From: a virus
Virus record (IMG/VR): IMGVR_UViG_3300044623_000126
Coordinates: 1 to 39,598 of that record
DNA: 39,598 bases
Reading direction: 5' to 3' (one strand)
Part shown: piece by piece, positions 23,916 to 29,833 of the stretch
How the letters are laid out: every line of letters begins with the position of its first letter
How positions within the stretch are numbered: the stretch's first letter is position 1
Translations under genes and position numbers: made by a program
The notes under the pieces: model-generated
Seen by the model: only the letters and a program-made list of their open reading frames with translations
What the model was told of the DNA's origin: nothing
The model's database searches: none

Positions 23916-24718
23916 CTTCATTACCGTACATGCAGTTGTATGTTTCTGATTACCTGGCAGATACAGCGCACTTAACAGCGCAACAACATGGCGCTTACAT
24001 GCTTTTGTTAATGAATTATTGGCAACGCGGCAAAGCACTAGATAACAGCAATGAACGGCTATCTCATGTGGCGCGTTTAAGCCCTGAAGAATGGGCAGAG
24101 GCAAAGCCAACGCTAAAAGAATTTTTTATTGTTGAAGATAATGTTTGGACTCATGCCAGGGTAGAAGATGACCTAGCAAAGATCCGTGAGAAGTCTCTTA
24201 AAGCATCATTTGCAGGGCGTAGATCAGTTGTTGCGCGTGGATTAAACGAGCGTTCAACAAACGCTGAACAATCGTTGAACCATAAAGAGGAAGATAAAGA
24301 GGAAGATAAAGACATAAGCAAAAAAGAGTTGTTTGTGGATTTTTGGAATGTTTACCCAATTAAGGTTGGCAAAGGAGCGGCACAAAAAGCATTTGAAAAA
24401 GCGATCCGTACAACTGATGCAGACATAATCATTAAAGGCGCTCAGAGGTACAAATTAGACCCAAACAGAGTGCAGGCATACACAGCACATGCCTCCACCT
24501 GGTTAAACGCGCAAAGATGGCTTGATGAGGCTTTACCACAGCGTAATCTTTCGCCCGCAGAAATTAAAGAAAAAGAATTACAGGAAGCGCGCATAAAAAC
24601 AGAGCGAGAAAAGGAGCAGGCGGCGGAATGGTTCAGAGAACAGGAAGAAGCAAAACGCAACGCAGTTCCACCACCCGCAGAATTGAGAGAATTGTTGAGA
24701 AAGAGTTTTACAAAATAA
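23912..24718 (+). CDS. DUF1376 replication-initiation-like protein
   Basis: GTG at 23912 overlaps the WhiB stop (GTGA), with AAGGGGGCAAA upstream. The N-terminal ~85 residues (MQLYVSDYLADTAHLTAQQHGAYMLLLMNYW) match the winged-helix DUF1376 domain found in phage replication proteins. A charged linker leads to DFWNVYPIKVGKGAAQKAFEKA, similar to the C-terminal part of replisome organisers that recruit host helicase. The last 50 residues are a Glu/Arg helix. It is the best candidate for an initiator, since no helicase or polymerase is encoded. No iteron-like origin was noticed inside. Confidence 0.8.
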   Translation: MTSLPYMQLYVSDYLADTAHLTAQQHGAYMLLLMNYWQRGKALDNSNERLSHVARLSPEEWAEAKPTLKEFFIVEDNVWTHARVEDDLAKIREKSLKASFAGRRSVVARGLNERSTNAEQSLNHKEEDKEEDKDISKKELFVDFWNVYPIKVGKGAAQKAFEKAIRTTDADIIIKGAQRYKLDPNRVQAYTAHASTWLNAQRWLDEALPQRNLSPAEIKEKELQEARIKTEREKEQAAEWFREQEEAKRNAVPPPAELRELLRKSFTK

Positions 24719-24738
24719 CTCAAACATTATCTGTAACT

Positions 24739-24755
24739 GTTACTATAGATGTAAC
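24739..24755 (+). promoter_or_regulatory. Inverted repeat over a -10-like element
   Basis: GTTAC (24739-24743) and GTAAC (24751-24755) flank TATAGA (24744-24749), a good -10 hexamer. No convincing -35 lies 16-18 bases upstream. A repressor or activator site over a weak promoter for the gene at 24772 is plausible. Confidence 0.35.
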
Positions 24756-24771
24756 CATTACAGGAGGAACT

Positions 24772-24960
24772 ATGACTAAGCAATTAGTTGATCCCGCAAT
24801 TGTACAAGCAGGAGATCATGTATTAGCAAAAGGCCATGATCTAATGGTGAAATACATACAAGGGCCTGATAACTTTGGCGTTTATGATTTTCATGGCGTT
24901 AATGAATTAGGAAAAGATCAAATTGCAATAGCGCAGGATTTTATTACACTGATTAGGTGA
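24772..24960 (+). CDS. Small hypothetical protein upstream of RusA
   Basis: ATG at 24772 with a strong AGGAGGAACT site; the frame is open further upstream within the previous gene but the site decides. The 62-residue product (VQAGDHVLAKGHDLMVKYI) looks like a small beta barrel, of the SH3/KOW type, with one helix. It overlaps the start of the resolvase gene. Family not recognised. Confidence 0.65.
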   Translation: MTKQLVDPAIVQAGDHVLAKGHDLMVKYIQGPDNFGVYDFHGVNELGKDQIAIAQDFITLIR

Positions 24961-25337
24961 TTACTTTTCAGGTAGATGGCCAACCAGTTCCGCAAGGATC
25001 TATGAAAGTCATCAATGGGCATGTCATTCATGCCAAAGGTTCAGAACTGGCCGCGTGGCGTTCTGCCATTGCTTTGCGGGCTAGGGAAGCAGGGGCAAAG
25101 CCCCACATTGAGCCAGTGGAAATAGACATGATTTTTACAATGGCCCGCCCAAAGACTGTAAACCGCCCTGAGCCGTCTGTAGCCCCTGACCTGGATAAAT
25201 TGGTCAGAGCAGTCCTAGACGGCCTCACAGCCATTGCCTACCGTGATGATGGGCAGGTTGTACGCCTGACCGCGGCAAAGCAGTATGGGATCACCCCTGG
25301 GCTTTGGGTTCAAATGTGGGCCAAAATGCCTGCGTAG
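24957..25337 (+). CDS. rusA: RusA-type Holliday junction resolvase
   Basis: GTG at 24957 overlaps the previous stop, 126 residues. QPVPQGSMK, ARPKT, and PDLDKLVRAVLDGLT with DDGQVVRL are the RusA motifs; the Asp residues of PDLDK and DD are the metal ligands in the family. RusA dimers resolve four-way junctions made by recombination, which debranches DNA before packaging. The length is typical. It ends before an intergenic region with a promoter. Confidence 0.92.
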   Translation: MITFQVDGQPVPQGSMKVINGHVIHAKGSELAAWRSAIALRAREAGAKPHIEPVEIDMIFTMARPKTVNRPEPSVAPDLDKLVRAVLDGLTAIAYRDDGQVVRLTAAKQYGITPGLWVQMWAKMPA

Positions 25338-25365
25338 GCGGTGCGACACGCCAAAAAGATTTTTT
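25337..25365 (+). terminator. Weak terminator-like hairpin after rusA
   Basis: GGCG (25337-25340) and CGCC (25349-25352) with an inner TG/CA pair, then AAAAAGA and six T. The T run starts eight bases after the stem, so termination would be inefficient. It directly precedes a promoter, which fits a transcript boundary. Confidence 0.35.
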
Positions 25366-25383
25366 AAGGATTTGCCACTTTTT

Positions 25384-25456
25384 TTGCCAAATACCTGATT
25401 TGTAGTGTAATCTTTCTTTTGTAAGGGCAAGTAGCCCAAAAGAAAGAAGGCACAAA
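25384..25456 (+). promoter_or_regulatory. Promoter with 5'-end hairpin leader (copy 2)
   Basis: TTGCCA (25384-25389), 18 nt, TAATCT (25408-25413). The predicted transcript starts near 25420, and the hairpin GGGC-aagta-GCCC lies at 25425-25437, followed by AAAGAAAGAAGGCACAAA and ATG at 25457. The hairpin and downstream purine-rich leader recur at 20542 and 25981. Confidence 0.7.
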
Positions 25457-25651
25457 ATGCGCGACTACAAAGTGTTTTATCCCGCAGATAATTACAAAGG
25501 CAAGTGGCACACAGCAAGCAAAATTACTGGTGTTGCAGATTGCCACAACCAACTTGTTGATCTTTCATGTGATCCAATCCATGTAACACCAAATCAAGAT
25601 CGTGTTCACCCAATGGTTTGCAAGCGTTGTTTAGCAAAGGGAGGCAACTAA
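25457..25651 (+). CDS. Small Cys-rich early protein
   Basis: 64 residues after the leader AGAAAGAAGGCACAAA. Cys in VADCHNQL and SCDPIHV, with a final CKRC pair (MVCKRCLAK), look like a zinc-binding fold. KVFYPADNYKGKWHTA is a strand-rich start. Made from a strong promoter, so probably an early effector acting on the host. Family not recognised. Confidence 0.65.
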   Translation: MRDYKVFYPADNYKGKWHTASKITGVADCHNQLVDLSCDPIHVTPNQDRVHPMVCKRCLAKGGN

Positions 25652-25653
25652 TA

Positions 25654-25926
25654 ATGGCTACAACAAAAATTCAAGCAGGGGAAGGCGTTAATTACGCAGA
25701 TCCAAAATCTAATGTTGAATGGAATGATCCGTTTTGTGTTCAATGTGGCCGCAAAGTTGGGGCAGATGCCTGGCATGTAGAAATTATTAAGGGCGGCGAG
25801 ATCCGCTTACAAGATGGCACTGAGCATGATGTGGCCGCTGATGATGGTTACATGGGTTGCTGGCCAGTAGGCAATGAGTGCGCTAAGAAATTTGCACCAA
25901 ACCTACTTTTTAAGATGGCGAGATAA
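25654..25926 (+). CDS. Small zinc-binding-like early protein
   Basis: ATG at 25654, with AGGGAGGCAACTAATA upstream, gives 90 residues. CVQCGRKVG near residue 28 and GCWPVGNECAKKF near the end supply four cysteines (CxxC and CxxxxxxC), the shape of a treble-clef or zinc-ribbon domain. It is co-transcribed with the previous gene from the promoter at 25384. No name can be given. Confidence 0.68.
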   Translation: MATTKIQAGEGVNYADPKSNVEWNDPFCVQCGRKVGADAWHVEIIKGGEIRLQDGTEHDVAADDGYMGCWPVGNECAKKFAPNLLFKMAR

Positions 25927-25940
25927 TTGGCAAAATGTGT

Positions 25941-26014
25941 TTGACAAACTTCCCCAAAAAATTTTACAATTAACCCACAAGGGCAAAAGCCCCCAAACAG
26001 GAAGAAGGCGCAAA
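25941..26014 (+). promoter_or_regulatory. Strong promoter with 5'-end hairpin leader (copy 3)
   Basis: Consensus TTGACA (25941-25946), 18 nt, TACAAT (25965-25970). Hairpin GGGC-aaaa-GCCC (25981-25992) begins eleven bases after the -10, at the expected mRNA 5' end, followed by CCAAACAGGAAGAAGGCGCAA and ATG at 26015. It drives a block of very small genes. Confidence 0.82.
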
Positions 26015-26242
26015 ATGACATTAACAACAAACAAGACAGTAGTGAACAGCAAGTTGGTATTCAATCAATACCGCATTACTGAATACGCAGATCAAACATA
26101 CCGTTACGAAAATTACCCATACTTTTTTAACAGCCAAATGGCGGCGCTTGCATGGGGCCGCGCTTATGACACTGCACAAAAAGAACTACGCGAAGTTCAA
26201 GACCACATCAACAACTTAATCAATCAAGTGGAGGCAAACTAA
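26015..26242 (+). CDS. Small early protein
   Basis: 75 residues (MTLTTNKTVVNSKLVFNQYR) starting after AGGAAGAAGGCGCAAA, the first gene behind the strongest promoter in the window. Tyr/Asn-rich first half (TYRYENYPYFFNS), helical second half (WGRAYDTAQKELREVQDH). An open frame also exists upstream but it lies before the predicted transcript start. Function unknown. Confidence 0.68.
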   Translation: MTLTTNKTVVNSKLVFNQYRITEYADQTYRYENYPYFFNSQMAALAWGRAYDTAQKELREVQDHINNLINQVEAN

Positions 26243-26244
26243 TT

Positions 26245-26430
26245 ATGACTACAAAACCAATGTTAATTATTTGTTCATGGTGCAAAAGCAAGACACCAAT
26301 GAACACCAACAAAATGTGGTGGAACTTTCAAGATCCAATTTGGGCTGATCCAATTGGCTATTGCTCAGAAGAATGTATTAAATTTGCGCAAGTGCGCAAA
26401 GAGTTAATAAAAGAAAAAGCGGGCATGTAA
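26245..26430 (+). CDS. Small zinc-finger-like protein
   Basis: 61 residues, GTGGAGGCAAACTAATT upstream. LIICSWCKSK and GYCSEECIKF give two Cys pairs (CxxC, CxxxC), separated by WWNFQDPIWAD. Similar size and layout to other Cys-paired microproteins in this block. Possibly binds host proteins or nucleic acid. Confidence 0.65.
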   Translation: MTTKPMLIICSWCKSKTPMNTNKMWWNFQDPIWADPIGYCSEECIKFAQVRKELIKEKAGM

Positions 26431-26657
26431 TGCTAATTAGAGTTGTTGCGCAAAACAACGCATCAGGCAACCCACGCAGGGGTTGGGTGTATGTAGATCA
26501 AACTGGCGCTTATCTTTCATTCATTGATGAAGGTTATGCAGGCTCGCAAGCAATTGAGGAATTTAGAAAAGCGGGCATAGCAGAAACTATAACTTTGAAC
26601 ATTACGCCTAAGCAATACAATGACTTAATTAAACGCGAGAGGACATGTTCAGCATGA
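26430..26657 (+). CDS. Small hypothetical protein
   Basis: 75 residues, ATG overlapping the previous stop (TAATG). IRVVAQNNASGNPRRGWVYVDQTGAYLSF looks like a beta sheet of three strands, then a helix (GSQAIEEFRKAG) and a strand. Compact alpha/beta. Family not recognised. Confidence 0.65.
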   Translation: MLIRVVAQNNASGNPRRGWVYVDQTGAYLSFIDEGYAGSQAIEEFRKAGIAETITLNITPKQYNDLIKRERTCSA

Positions 26658-26824
26658 AGTTCAAAGTAGAGATAACGGTTGAGTTCAGTGATTTTGTAAT
26701 CCCTGACAATAAAAGCCAATCAATGATTAACGGCATGCAACGCGAGCAAGTAGCGTTTGTGCTTCAAGATAAATTGGCTGACATGAACTTACAAATTCAT
26801 AATGTCTATAAACAACGATCCTGA
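26654..26824 (+). CDS. Small hypothetical protein
   Basis: ATG at 26654 overlaps the previous stop (ATGA); 56 residues ending at TGA 26822-26824. MKFKVEITVEFSDFVIP is one or two strands; MINGMQREQVAFVLQDKL a helix. It has no ribosome site of its own beyond the coupling. It overlaps the next gene by 23 bases. Confidence 0.55.
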   Translation: MKFKVEITVEFSDFVIPDNKSQSMINGMQREQVAFVLQDKLADMNLQIHNVYKQRS

Positions 26825-26978
26825 TGCACCTAGATGTTTTTGGTGTGGAACTTATGGATCACCTGCAAATTATGTAATTGTTTATGAAATCAATTGGTTT
26901 GGAAAACCATTAAGTGAATGTGAATGGTGCGGAGGCACTGAATACTTTAGAAGGAAGGCAAGCAATGGCAAAGACTAA
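26802..26978 (+). CDS. Cys-paired zinc-ribbon microprotein
   Basis: ATG at 26802 gives 58 residues to TAA at 26976-26978. CFWCGTYG and CEWCGGTEYF are two C-x-W-C-G knuckles about 29 residues apart, a textbook zinc ribbon. It overlaps both neighbours in other frames; the symmetric Cys motifs make a chance frame unlikely. Confidence 0.62.
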   Translation: MSINNDPDAPRCFWCGTYGSPANYVIVYEINWFGKPLSECEWCGGTEYFRRKASNGKD

Positions 26979-27120
26979 ATTGACACGCAGAGGCAAAATT
27001 GTTTTAACAATTGCGATAATAGCAATTTTTTGGTGGTTGTTTGATGTGACTACACCTGAGCAATGCAAAGTACCAGTAGAACAAATGAACCAATTTTGTT
27101 TAGATCTGATGTACCCATGA
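26965..27120 (+). CDS. One-helix membrane microprotein
   Basis: ATG at 26965 after AGAAGGAAGGCAAGC, 51 residues. Basic start (MAKTKLTRRGK), membrane helix IVLTIAIIAIFWWLF, then an outer tail with two Cys (EQCKVPVEQMNQFC) that could form a disulfide. Positive-inside rule predicts N-in. Role unknown, possibly superinfection exclusion or host membrane interference. Confidence 0.62.
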   Translation: MAKTKLTRRGKIVLTIAIIAIFWWLFDVTTPEQCKVPVEQMNQFCLDLMYP

Positions 27121-27323
27121 CACCTGAAGAAGTTATTAAAAACCATTTAGAGCCACTTCAAGATGTTTTAACAACATGGATTGAAGGGCCTTATGTGGCA
27201 AAGATGTTAAGCGAACCTGAAAACCGTGAGCGGTATTTAGGGTTTGTAGAAGGCTTACGATTGAGTAGGGCTAATGTAATTCAAGCAATTACTAATCTAA
27301 CGCCGCAAGAGGAGGAAGAATGA
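27117..27323 (+). CDS. Small helical hypothetical protein
   Basis: ATG at 27117 (ATGA overlap), 68 residues, nearly all helix (PEEVIKNHLEPLQDVLTTWI, YLGFVEGLRLSRANVIQAI) with an acidic end QEEEE. The AGAGGAGGAAGA that encodes that end is the ribosome site of the next reading frame. No family known to me. Confidence 0.6.
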   Translation: MTPEEVIKNHLEPLQDVLTTWIEGPYVAKMLSEPENRERYLGFVEGLRLSRANVIQAITNLTPQEEEE

Positions 27324-27403
27324 TCTTTATTGCTAGTGTAATTATTGTGACGCTTTTAGGCGTTGTAATCTCTGAAATTTGCTATAAAATAGAGCAGTCC
27401 TAA
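27320..27403 (+). CDS. 27-residue membrane peptide
   Basis: ATG at 27320 after a very strong AGGAGG site, 27 residues: MIFIASVIIVTLLGVVISEI, a single membrane helix, then CYKIEQS. Start overlaps the previous stop (ATGA). A ribosome site this good before so short an ORF supports a real product. Confidence 0.55.
   Translation: MIFIASVIIVTLLGVVISEICYKIEQS
27379..27387 (+). promoter_or_regulatory. Extended -10 promoter candidate
   Basis: TGC-TATAAA (27379-27387) fits an extended -10 (TGN then TATAAT-like). No good -35 is present, as is usual with extended -10 promoters. It would drive the zinc-ribbon microprotein and the secreted transglycosylase. Confidence 0.35.
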
Positions 27404-27427
27404 AAATAACCTGAAAGGGGTAAAGAA

Positions 27428-27517
27428 ATGGACAGTTTAATAAAGCGTTGTAATTGCGGCAGTTGGGTTTACGGTAACGCCGCGTGCGAAGTCTGTAGAA
27501 AGTTGGCGAACGGCTAA
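27428..27517 (+). CDS. 29-residue zinc-ribbon microprotein
   Basis: ATG at 27428 after GAAAGGGGTAAAGA, 29 residues with CNCGSW and CEVCRK, a minimal zinc ribbon. Its TAA is in the same frame as, and three bases before, the CTG that probably starts the secreted transglycosylase. This may be a leader peptide for that gene or a protein in its own right. Confidence 0.55.
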   Translation: MDSLIKRCNCGSWVYGNAACEVCRKLANG

Positions 27518-27520
27518 AGC

Positions 27521-27946
27521 CTGAAGCGTTTAACACAGATCCTTTTAAGCGCCGCACTAGCGGTAGGAATTGTGTTTGCTTCACCTGCAACGGCTCAAGC
27601 GCCAAAATTACAATTGCATCAAATGCCGCCAAAAGTTATTGCGCTTGAATTGGTGAAGAAAAATTACCCTGACTACAAAAAGCAATTTGCCTGCCTGGAG
27701 CAATTGCTTTACAAGGAGAGTGGGTGGCGCGTTAATGCGCTTAACCGCTCATCAGGTGCGTTTGGGCTGTTTCAATTTTTGCCCTCAACATGGAAAAATT
27801 ACAAGTATCCTTACAAACCAAAAGACGCTTACACACAAATCAAGGCTGGATTACGCTATGTGTACAAGCGTTACCAAACTCCCTGCGGGGCGTGGGAATT
27901 TTGGAAAAAGCAGGCTGGCCCTGACATGCATGGAGGTTGGTACTAA
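27521..27946 (+). CDS. Secreted lytic transglycosylase (SLT-like), probable CTG start
   Basis: The frame begins right after the stop at 27515-27517. From the CTG at 27521 the product starts with LKRLTQILLSAALAVGIVFA...ATAQA, an excellent Sec signal peptide; the next start, GTG at 27572, would destroy it. Mature part: Glu66 in YKESGW, NRSSGAFGLFQFLPSTW, then IKAGLRYVYKRY and CGAW, the SLT/goose-lysozyme type motifs with catalytic Glu. It cleaves glycan strands of peptidoglycan from outside the membrane. It is far from the CHAP lysin gene and in the early region, so it may act in wall remodelling during release or entry. Length 141 residues. Confidence 0.8.
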   Translation: MKRLTQILLSAALAVGIVFASPATAQAPKLQLHQMPPKVIALELVKKNYPDYKKQFACLEQLLYKESGWRVNALNRSSGAFGLFQFLPSTWKNYKYPYKPKDAYTQIKAGLRYVYKRYQTPCGAWEFWKKQAGPDMHGGWY

Positions 27947-28038
27947 TGACCACATCACCATTTGGCCTGCCATTGCGCGTTGATCTTCCTACGGTAGATC
28001 CTACTGAATGGGAAGATGAAGAAGAAGATGGCGATTGA
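27946..28038 (+). CDS. 30-residue acidic peptide
   Basis: ATG overlaps the transglycosylase stop (TAATG), with TGGAGGTTGG upstream. Product MTTSPFGLPLRVDLP then an acidic end (EWEDEEEDGD). It overlaps the HNH start. The good ribosome site argues for expression; function not known. Confidence 0.5.
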   Translation: MTTSPFGLPLRVDLPTVDPTEWEDEEEDGD

Positions 28039-28369
28039 TAAAAAGGTTGTTGCTACCGTAATTAACAGGGCTAATGGCTATTGCGAAGTCTGCGGTGGCC
28101 CTGGCTTAGTTGAGAACATGGCCCTGCATCACCGCAAACTCAAATCCAGGGGCGGTAAAGACACCGTTTCTAATCTCATCTTGATCCATCACGGTTGCCA
28201 TAATCTAAAAACCGATAGTATTCACCTCAAGCCTGCAAGCGCAGAACAAAAAGGTTGGATTGTGCCTTCTTACAGAGAGCCACATGAATTTCCTTTTGTG
28301 AAGCCTGATGGTTCAATTGTATTACTACAAGATGACGGCGGTGAAGCCGTAATGATGGAAGGTGACTAA
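28028..28369 (+). CDS. HNH endonuclease
   Basis: ATG at 28028 (MAIDKKVV); an earlier ATG at 28016 is possible. 113 residues. CEVCGG, then ALHHRKLKSRGGKDTVSNL and HHGCHNLK are the His-Asn-His block with two zinc Cys pairs. Phage HNH proteins of this size nick DNA, often assisting terminase; here the terminase genes lie about 1 kb downstream. Its overlap with the acidic peptide and direct linkage to SSB place it in the replication block. Confidence 0.85.
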   Translation: MAIDKKVVATVINRANGYCEVCGGPGLVENMALHHRKLKSRGGKDTVSNLILIHHGCHNLKTDSIHLKPASAEQKGWIVPSYREPHEFPFVKPDGSIVLLQDDGGEAVMMEGD

Positions 28370-28737
28370 TGAACATAAGTGTTAAAGGTAATTTAGGCAG
28401 TGATCCTGACCTAAAGTTTTCAAAGAACAACACCGCATACTGTAATTTTTCATTGGCTTACACACCGCGCAAACAAGTAAACGGTGAGTGGCAAGATGGA
28501 GAAACAATGTGGTTCAAAGTTGTTGCATTTGGCACAAAGGCTGAAGCAATTGCAGACACTTACAGAAAAGGTGACACTGTTTTAGTTGTTGGTGAAATGG
28601 TGCAAAGCACTTACACAGACAAAGAAGGCAAAGAAAAAACTTCTATGGAGATTACAGCCAAAGAAGTAGGTTTAGTTCCTAGACTGGGTAAGGCTAAGAC
28701 AGGACAATTTGCAACTAAGGAGGCAACACCGTGGTAG
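28369..28737 (+). CDS. ssb: Single-stranded DNA-binding protein
   Basis: ATG overlaps the HNH stop (TAATG), 122 residues. VKGNLGSDPDLKF, YCNFSLAYTPRK, and MWFKVVAFGTKAEAIADTYRKGDTVLVVGEM are the OB-fold strands of bacterial-type SSB. The C-terminal acidic tip (DDDIPF type) that recruits host partners is absent; the protein ends ATKEATPW. So it coats ssDNA but may not dock host repair factors. Confidence 0.92.
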   Translation: MNISVKGNLGSDPDLKFSKNNTAYCNFSLAYTPRKQVNGEWQDGETMWFKVVAFGTKAEAIADTYRKGDTVLVVGEMVQSTYTDKEGKEKTSMEITAKEVGLVPRLGKAKTGQFATKEATPW

Positions 28738-28916
28738 ATGATCTAATGAGTGCGGCAGAAGTGTGCGAGCGCTTGAACATTACATTGAATAATTTACGCC
28801 AAATTCAACACCGCAAGACACTTACATGGGTACAGAAGTCAGGCCGTAATGTGTTCTACACAAAAGCAGATGTTGAAAACTATTTTTCAAAGCGCCAGGA
28901 GCGTAATCAAGGCTAA
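28731..28916 (+). CDS. Excisionase-like winged helix protein
   Basis: GTG at 28731 after AAGGAGGCAACACC, 61 residues. MSAAEVCERLNITLNNLRQI and TWVQKSGRNVFYTKADVENYF follow the MerR/Xis (HTH_17) pattern: recognition helix, wing, then a 'K-x-D-V-x-x-Y' helix. No integrase was found, so a regulator of transcription, or a packaging accessory, is more likely than a true excisionase. Confidence 0.75.
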   Translation: MVDDLMSAAEVCERLNITLNNLRQIQHRKTLTWVQKSGRNVFYTKADVENYFSKRQERNQG

Positions 28917-28925
28917 CATCTTCAT

Positions 28926-29111
28926 GTGATCGTTATTGAAGAAGAAGTAACCGTGGCTCAGATAGATGAATGTCTGAGTCATGTTTACAACATGCTCAAA
29001 ACTGATGAATTTGGTAACCGCATGGATTGGCGCAAAAAAGAAATGCTTTCAGAACAATTAGATGATTTGCTTGATGCGCGTTTGAACCTTGTAAGAACTG
29101 GTAAGCCATGA
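28926..29111 (+). CDS. Small helical protein
   Basis: GTG at 28926, 61 residues, no clear ribosome site; another GTG at 28953 gives a 52-residue form. VAQIDECLSHVYNMLKTDE and RKKEMLSEQLDDLLDARL are two helices. Family unknown. Its end overlaps the next peptide (ATGA). Confidence 0.55.
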   Translation: MIVIEEEVTVAQIDECLSHVYNMLKTDEFGNRMDWRKKEMLSEQLDDLLDARLNLVRTGKP

Positions 29112-29197
29112 ACAACACACCTTATGATGGAGTATTGCTTTTTATTGTCCTAAGCCTGTTCATTGCTGTAGTTGCAATGGCTTTAGGAGTTAGATAA
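29108..29197 (+). CDS. 29-residue membrane peptide
   Basis: ATG overlaps the previous stop (ATGA). MNNTPYDG followed by VLLFIVLSLFIAVVAMALGV, one membrane helix. Like the peptide at 27320. Last ORF before the terminator. Confidence 0.5.
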   Translation: MNNTPYDGVLLFIVLSLFIAVVAMALGVR

Positions 29198-29210
29198 GTT
29201 ACGCGTACTG

Positions 29211-29227
29211 ACCTCCACCCTGGAGGT
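29211..29227 (+). other. Tight hairpin containing a hidden GGAGG
   Basis: ACCTCCA (29211-29217), loop CCC, TGGAGGT (29221-29227): a 7-bp perfect stem with a 3-nt loop. The right arm has a Shine-Dalgarno sequence but no start codon at the usual distance except GTG at 29230-29232. It lies between the last early gene and the terminator. Confidence 0.5.
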
Positions 29228-29241
29228 TGAGTGCTGGACAC

Positions 29242-29279
29242 AACCCACATTCTTAACTGAGTGTGGGTTTTGTTCTTTC
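29242..29279 (+). terminator. Intrinsic terminator before terminase genes
   Basis: Stem AACCCACA (29242-29249) and TGTGGGTT (29262-29269), 12-nt loop, then TTGTTCTTT. It separates the early region from the terminase/fibre block. Confidence 0.82.
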
Positions 29280-29282
29280 AAT

Positions 29283-29311
29283 TTGCGGTAAACTTTTTCT
29301 CACATTAAAGT
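29283..29311 (+). promoter_or_regulatory. Promoter candidate for terminase operon, possibly leaderless
   Basis: TTGCGG (29283-29288), 17 nt, TAAAGT (29306-29311). The ATG at 29321 follows only nine bases later and no ribosome site precedes it, so the mRNA may start at or just before the ATG. Leaderless mRNAs are frequent in actinobacteria. -10 match is moderate. Confidence 0.4.
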
Positions 29312-29320
29312 GAACACATT

Positions 29321-29833
29321 ATGGTAGAAAAAGCACCTACGCCTGAGCGTATAGACAGAGAACGCGAGATAGTTGAGTTGCGTACAGAGGGCTATGTGTG
29401 GCGTGAGATTGCAGTGCAGGTAGGCATGAGTACGGCTGGCGTGTACAAGGCTTACAACAGGGCTATGACGCGGGTAATTACTCCTGCGGTTAATGAACAC
29501 CGTGAACTGGAATTAGATCGCCTGGACATTCTTCAGCGTACCTATTGGCAACCTGCCGTGAACGGTAATTTAAGAGCGGCAGATTTTGTGTTGCGCGTAA
29601 TTGATAAGAGAGCAAAGTTACTGGGATTAGACGCACCAATTAAAGTTCAAGCAGAGGTGGTTACTTATGACGGATCAGATCTTGACGCAGAAGTTGAGCG
29701 GTTCGCAAGACTTATTGAAGCAGGAACACTCACAGCCTCAACCGACATTGCAACCATCACGGAACTCACGGATAATAGCGAGCCGTTGGGTGTGGAAGAA
29801 CAAACTAGCGCGGAAGGAACAACTACCGCCTGA
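29321..29833 (+). CDS. terS: Small terminase subunit (probable)
   Basis: 170 residues. An N-terminal helix-turn-helix (REREIVELRTEGYVWREIAVQVGMSTAGVYKAY) is followed by a helical pair (ELELDRLDILQRTYWQPAVNGNLRAADFVLRVIDKRAKLLGL), the architecture of small terminases, which bind the packaging site and assemble as rings. The last 50 residues are an acidic tail overlapping the large-subunit gene. Direct linkage to TerL makes the call fairly safe. Confidence 0.78.
   Translation: MVEKAPTPERIDREREIVELRTEGYVWREIAVQVGMSTAGVYKAYNRAMTRVITPAVNEHRELELDRLDILQRTYWQPAVNGNLRAADFVLRVIDKRAKLLGLDAPIKVQAEVVTYDGSDLDAEVERFARLIEAGTLTASTDIATITELTDNSEPLGVEEQTSAEGTTTA

Noticed and set aside
25874-26014. Long form of the protein at 26015 starting at 25874
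   Set aside because: The extra part would lie upstream of the strong promoter and hairpin leader and overlaps the previous gene; the ribosome site fits 26015.
28731-28916. True excisionase implying a temperate phage
   Set aside because: No integrase, repressor or attachment site was seen; the fold is common among plain regulators.
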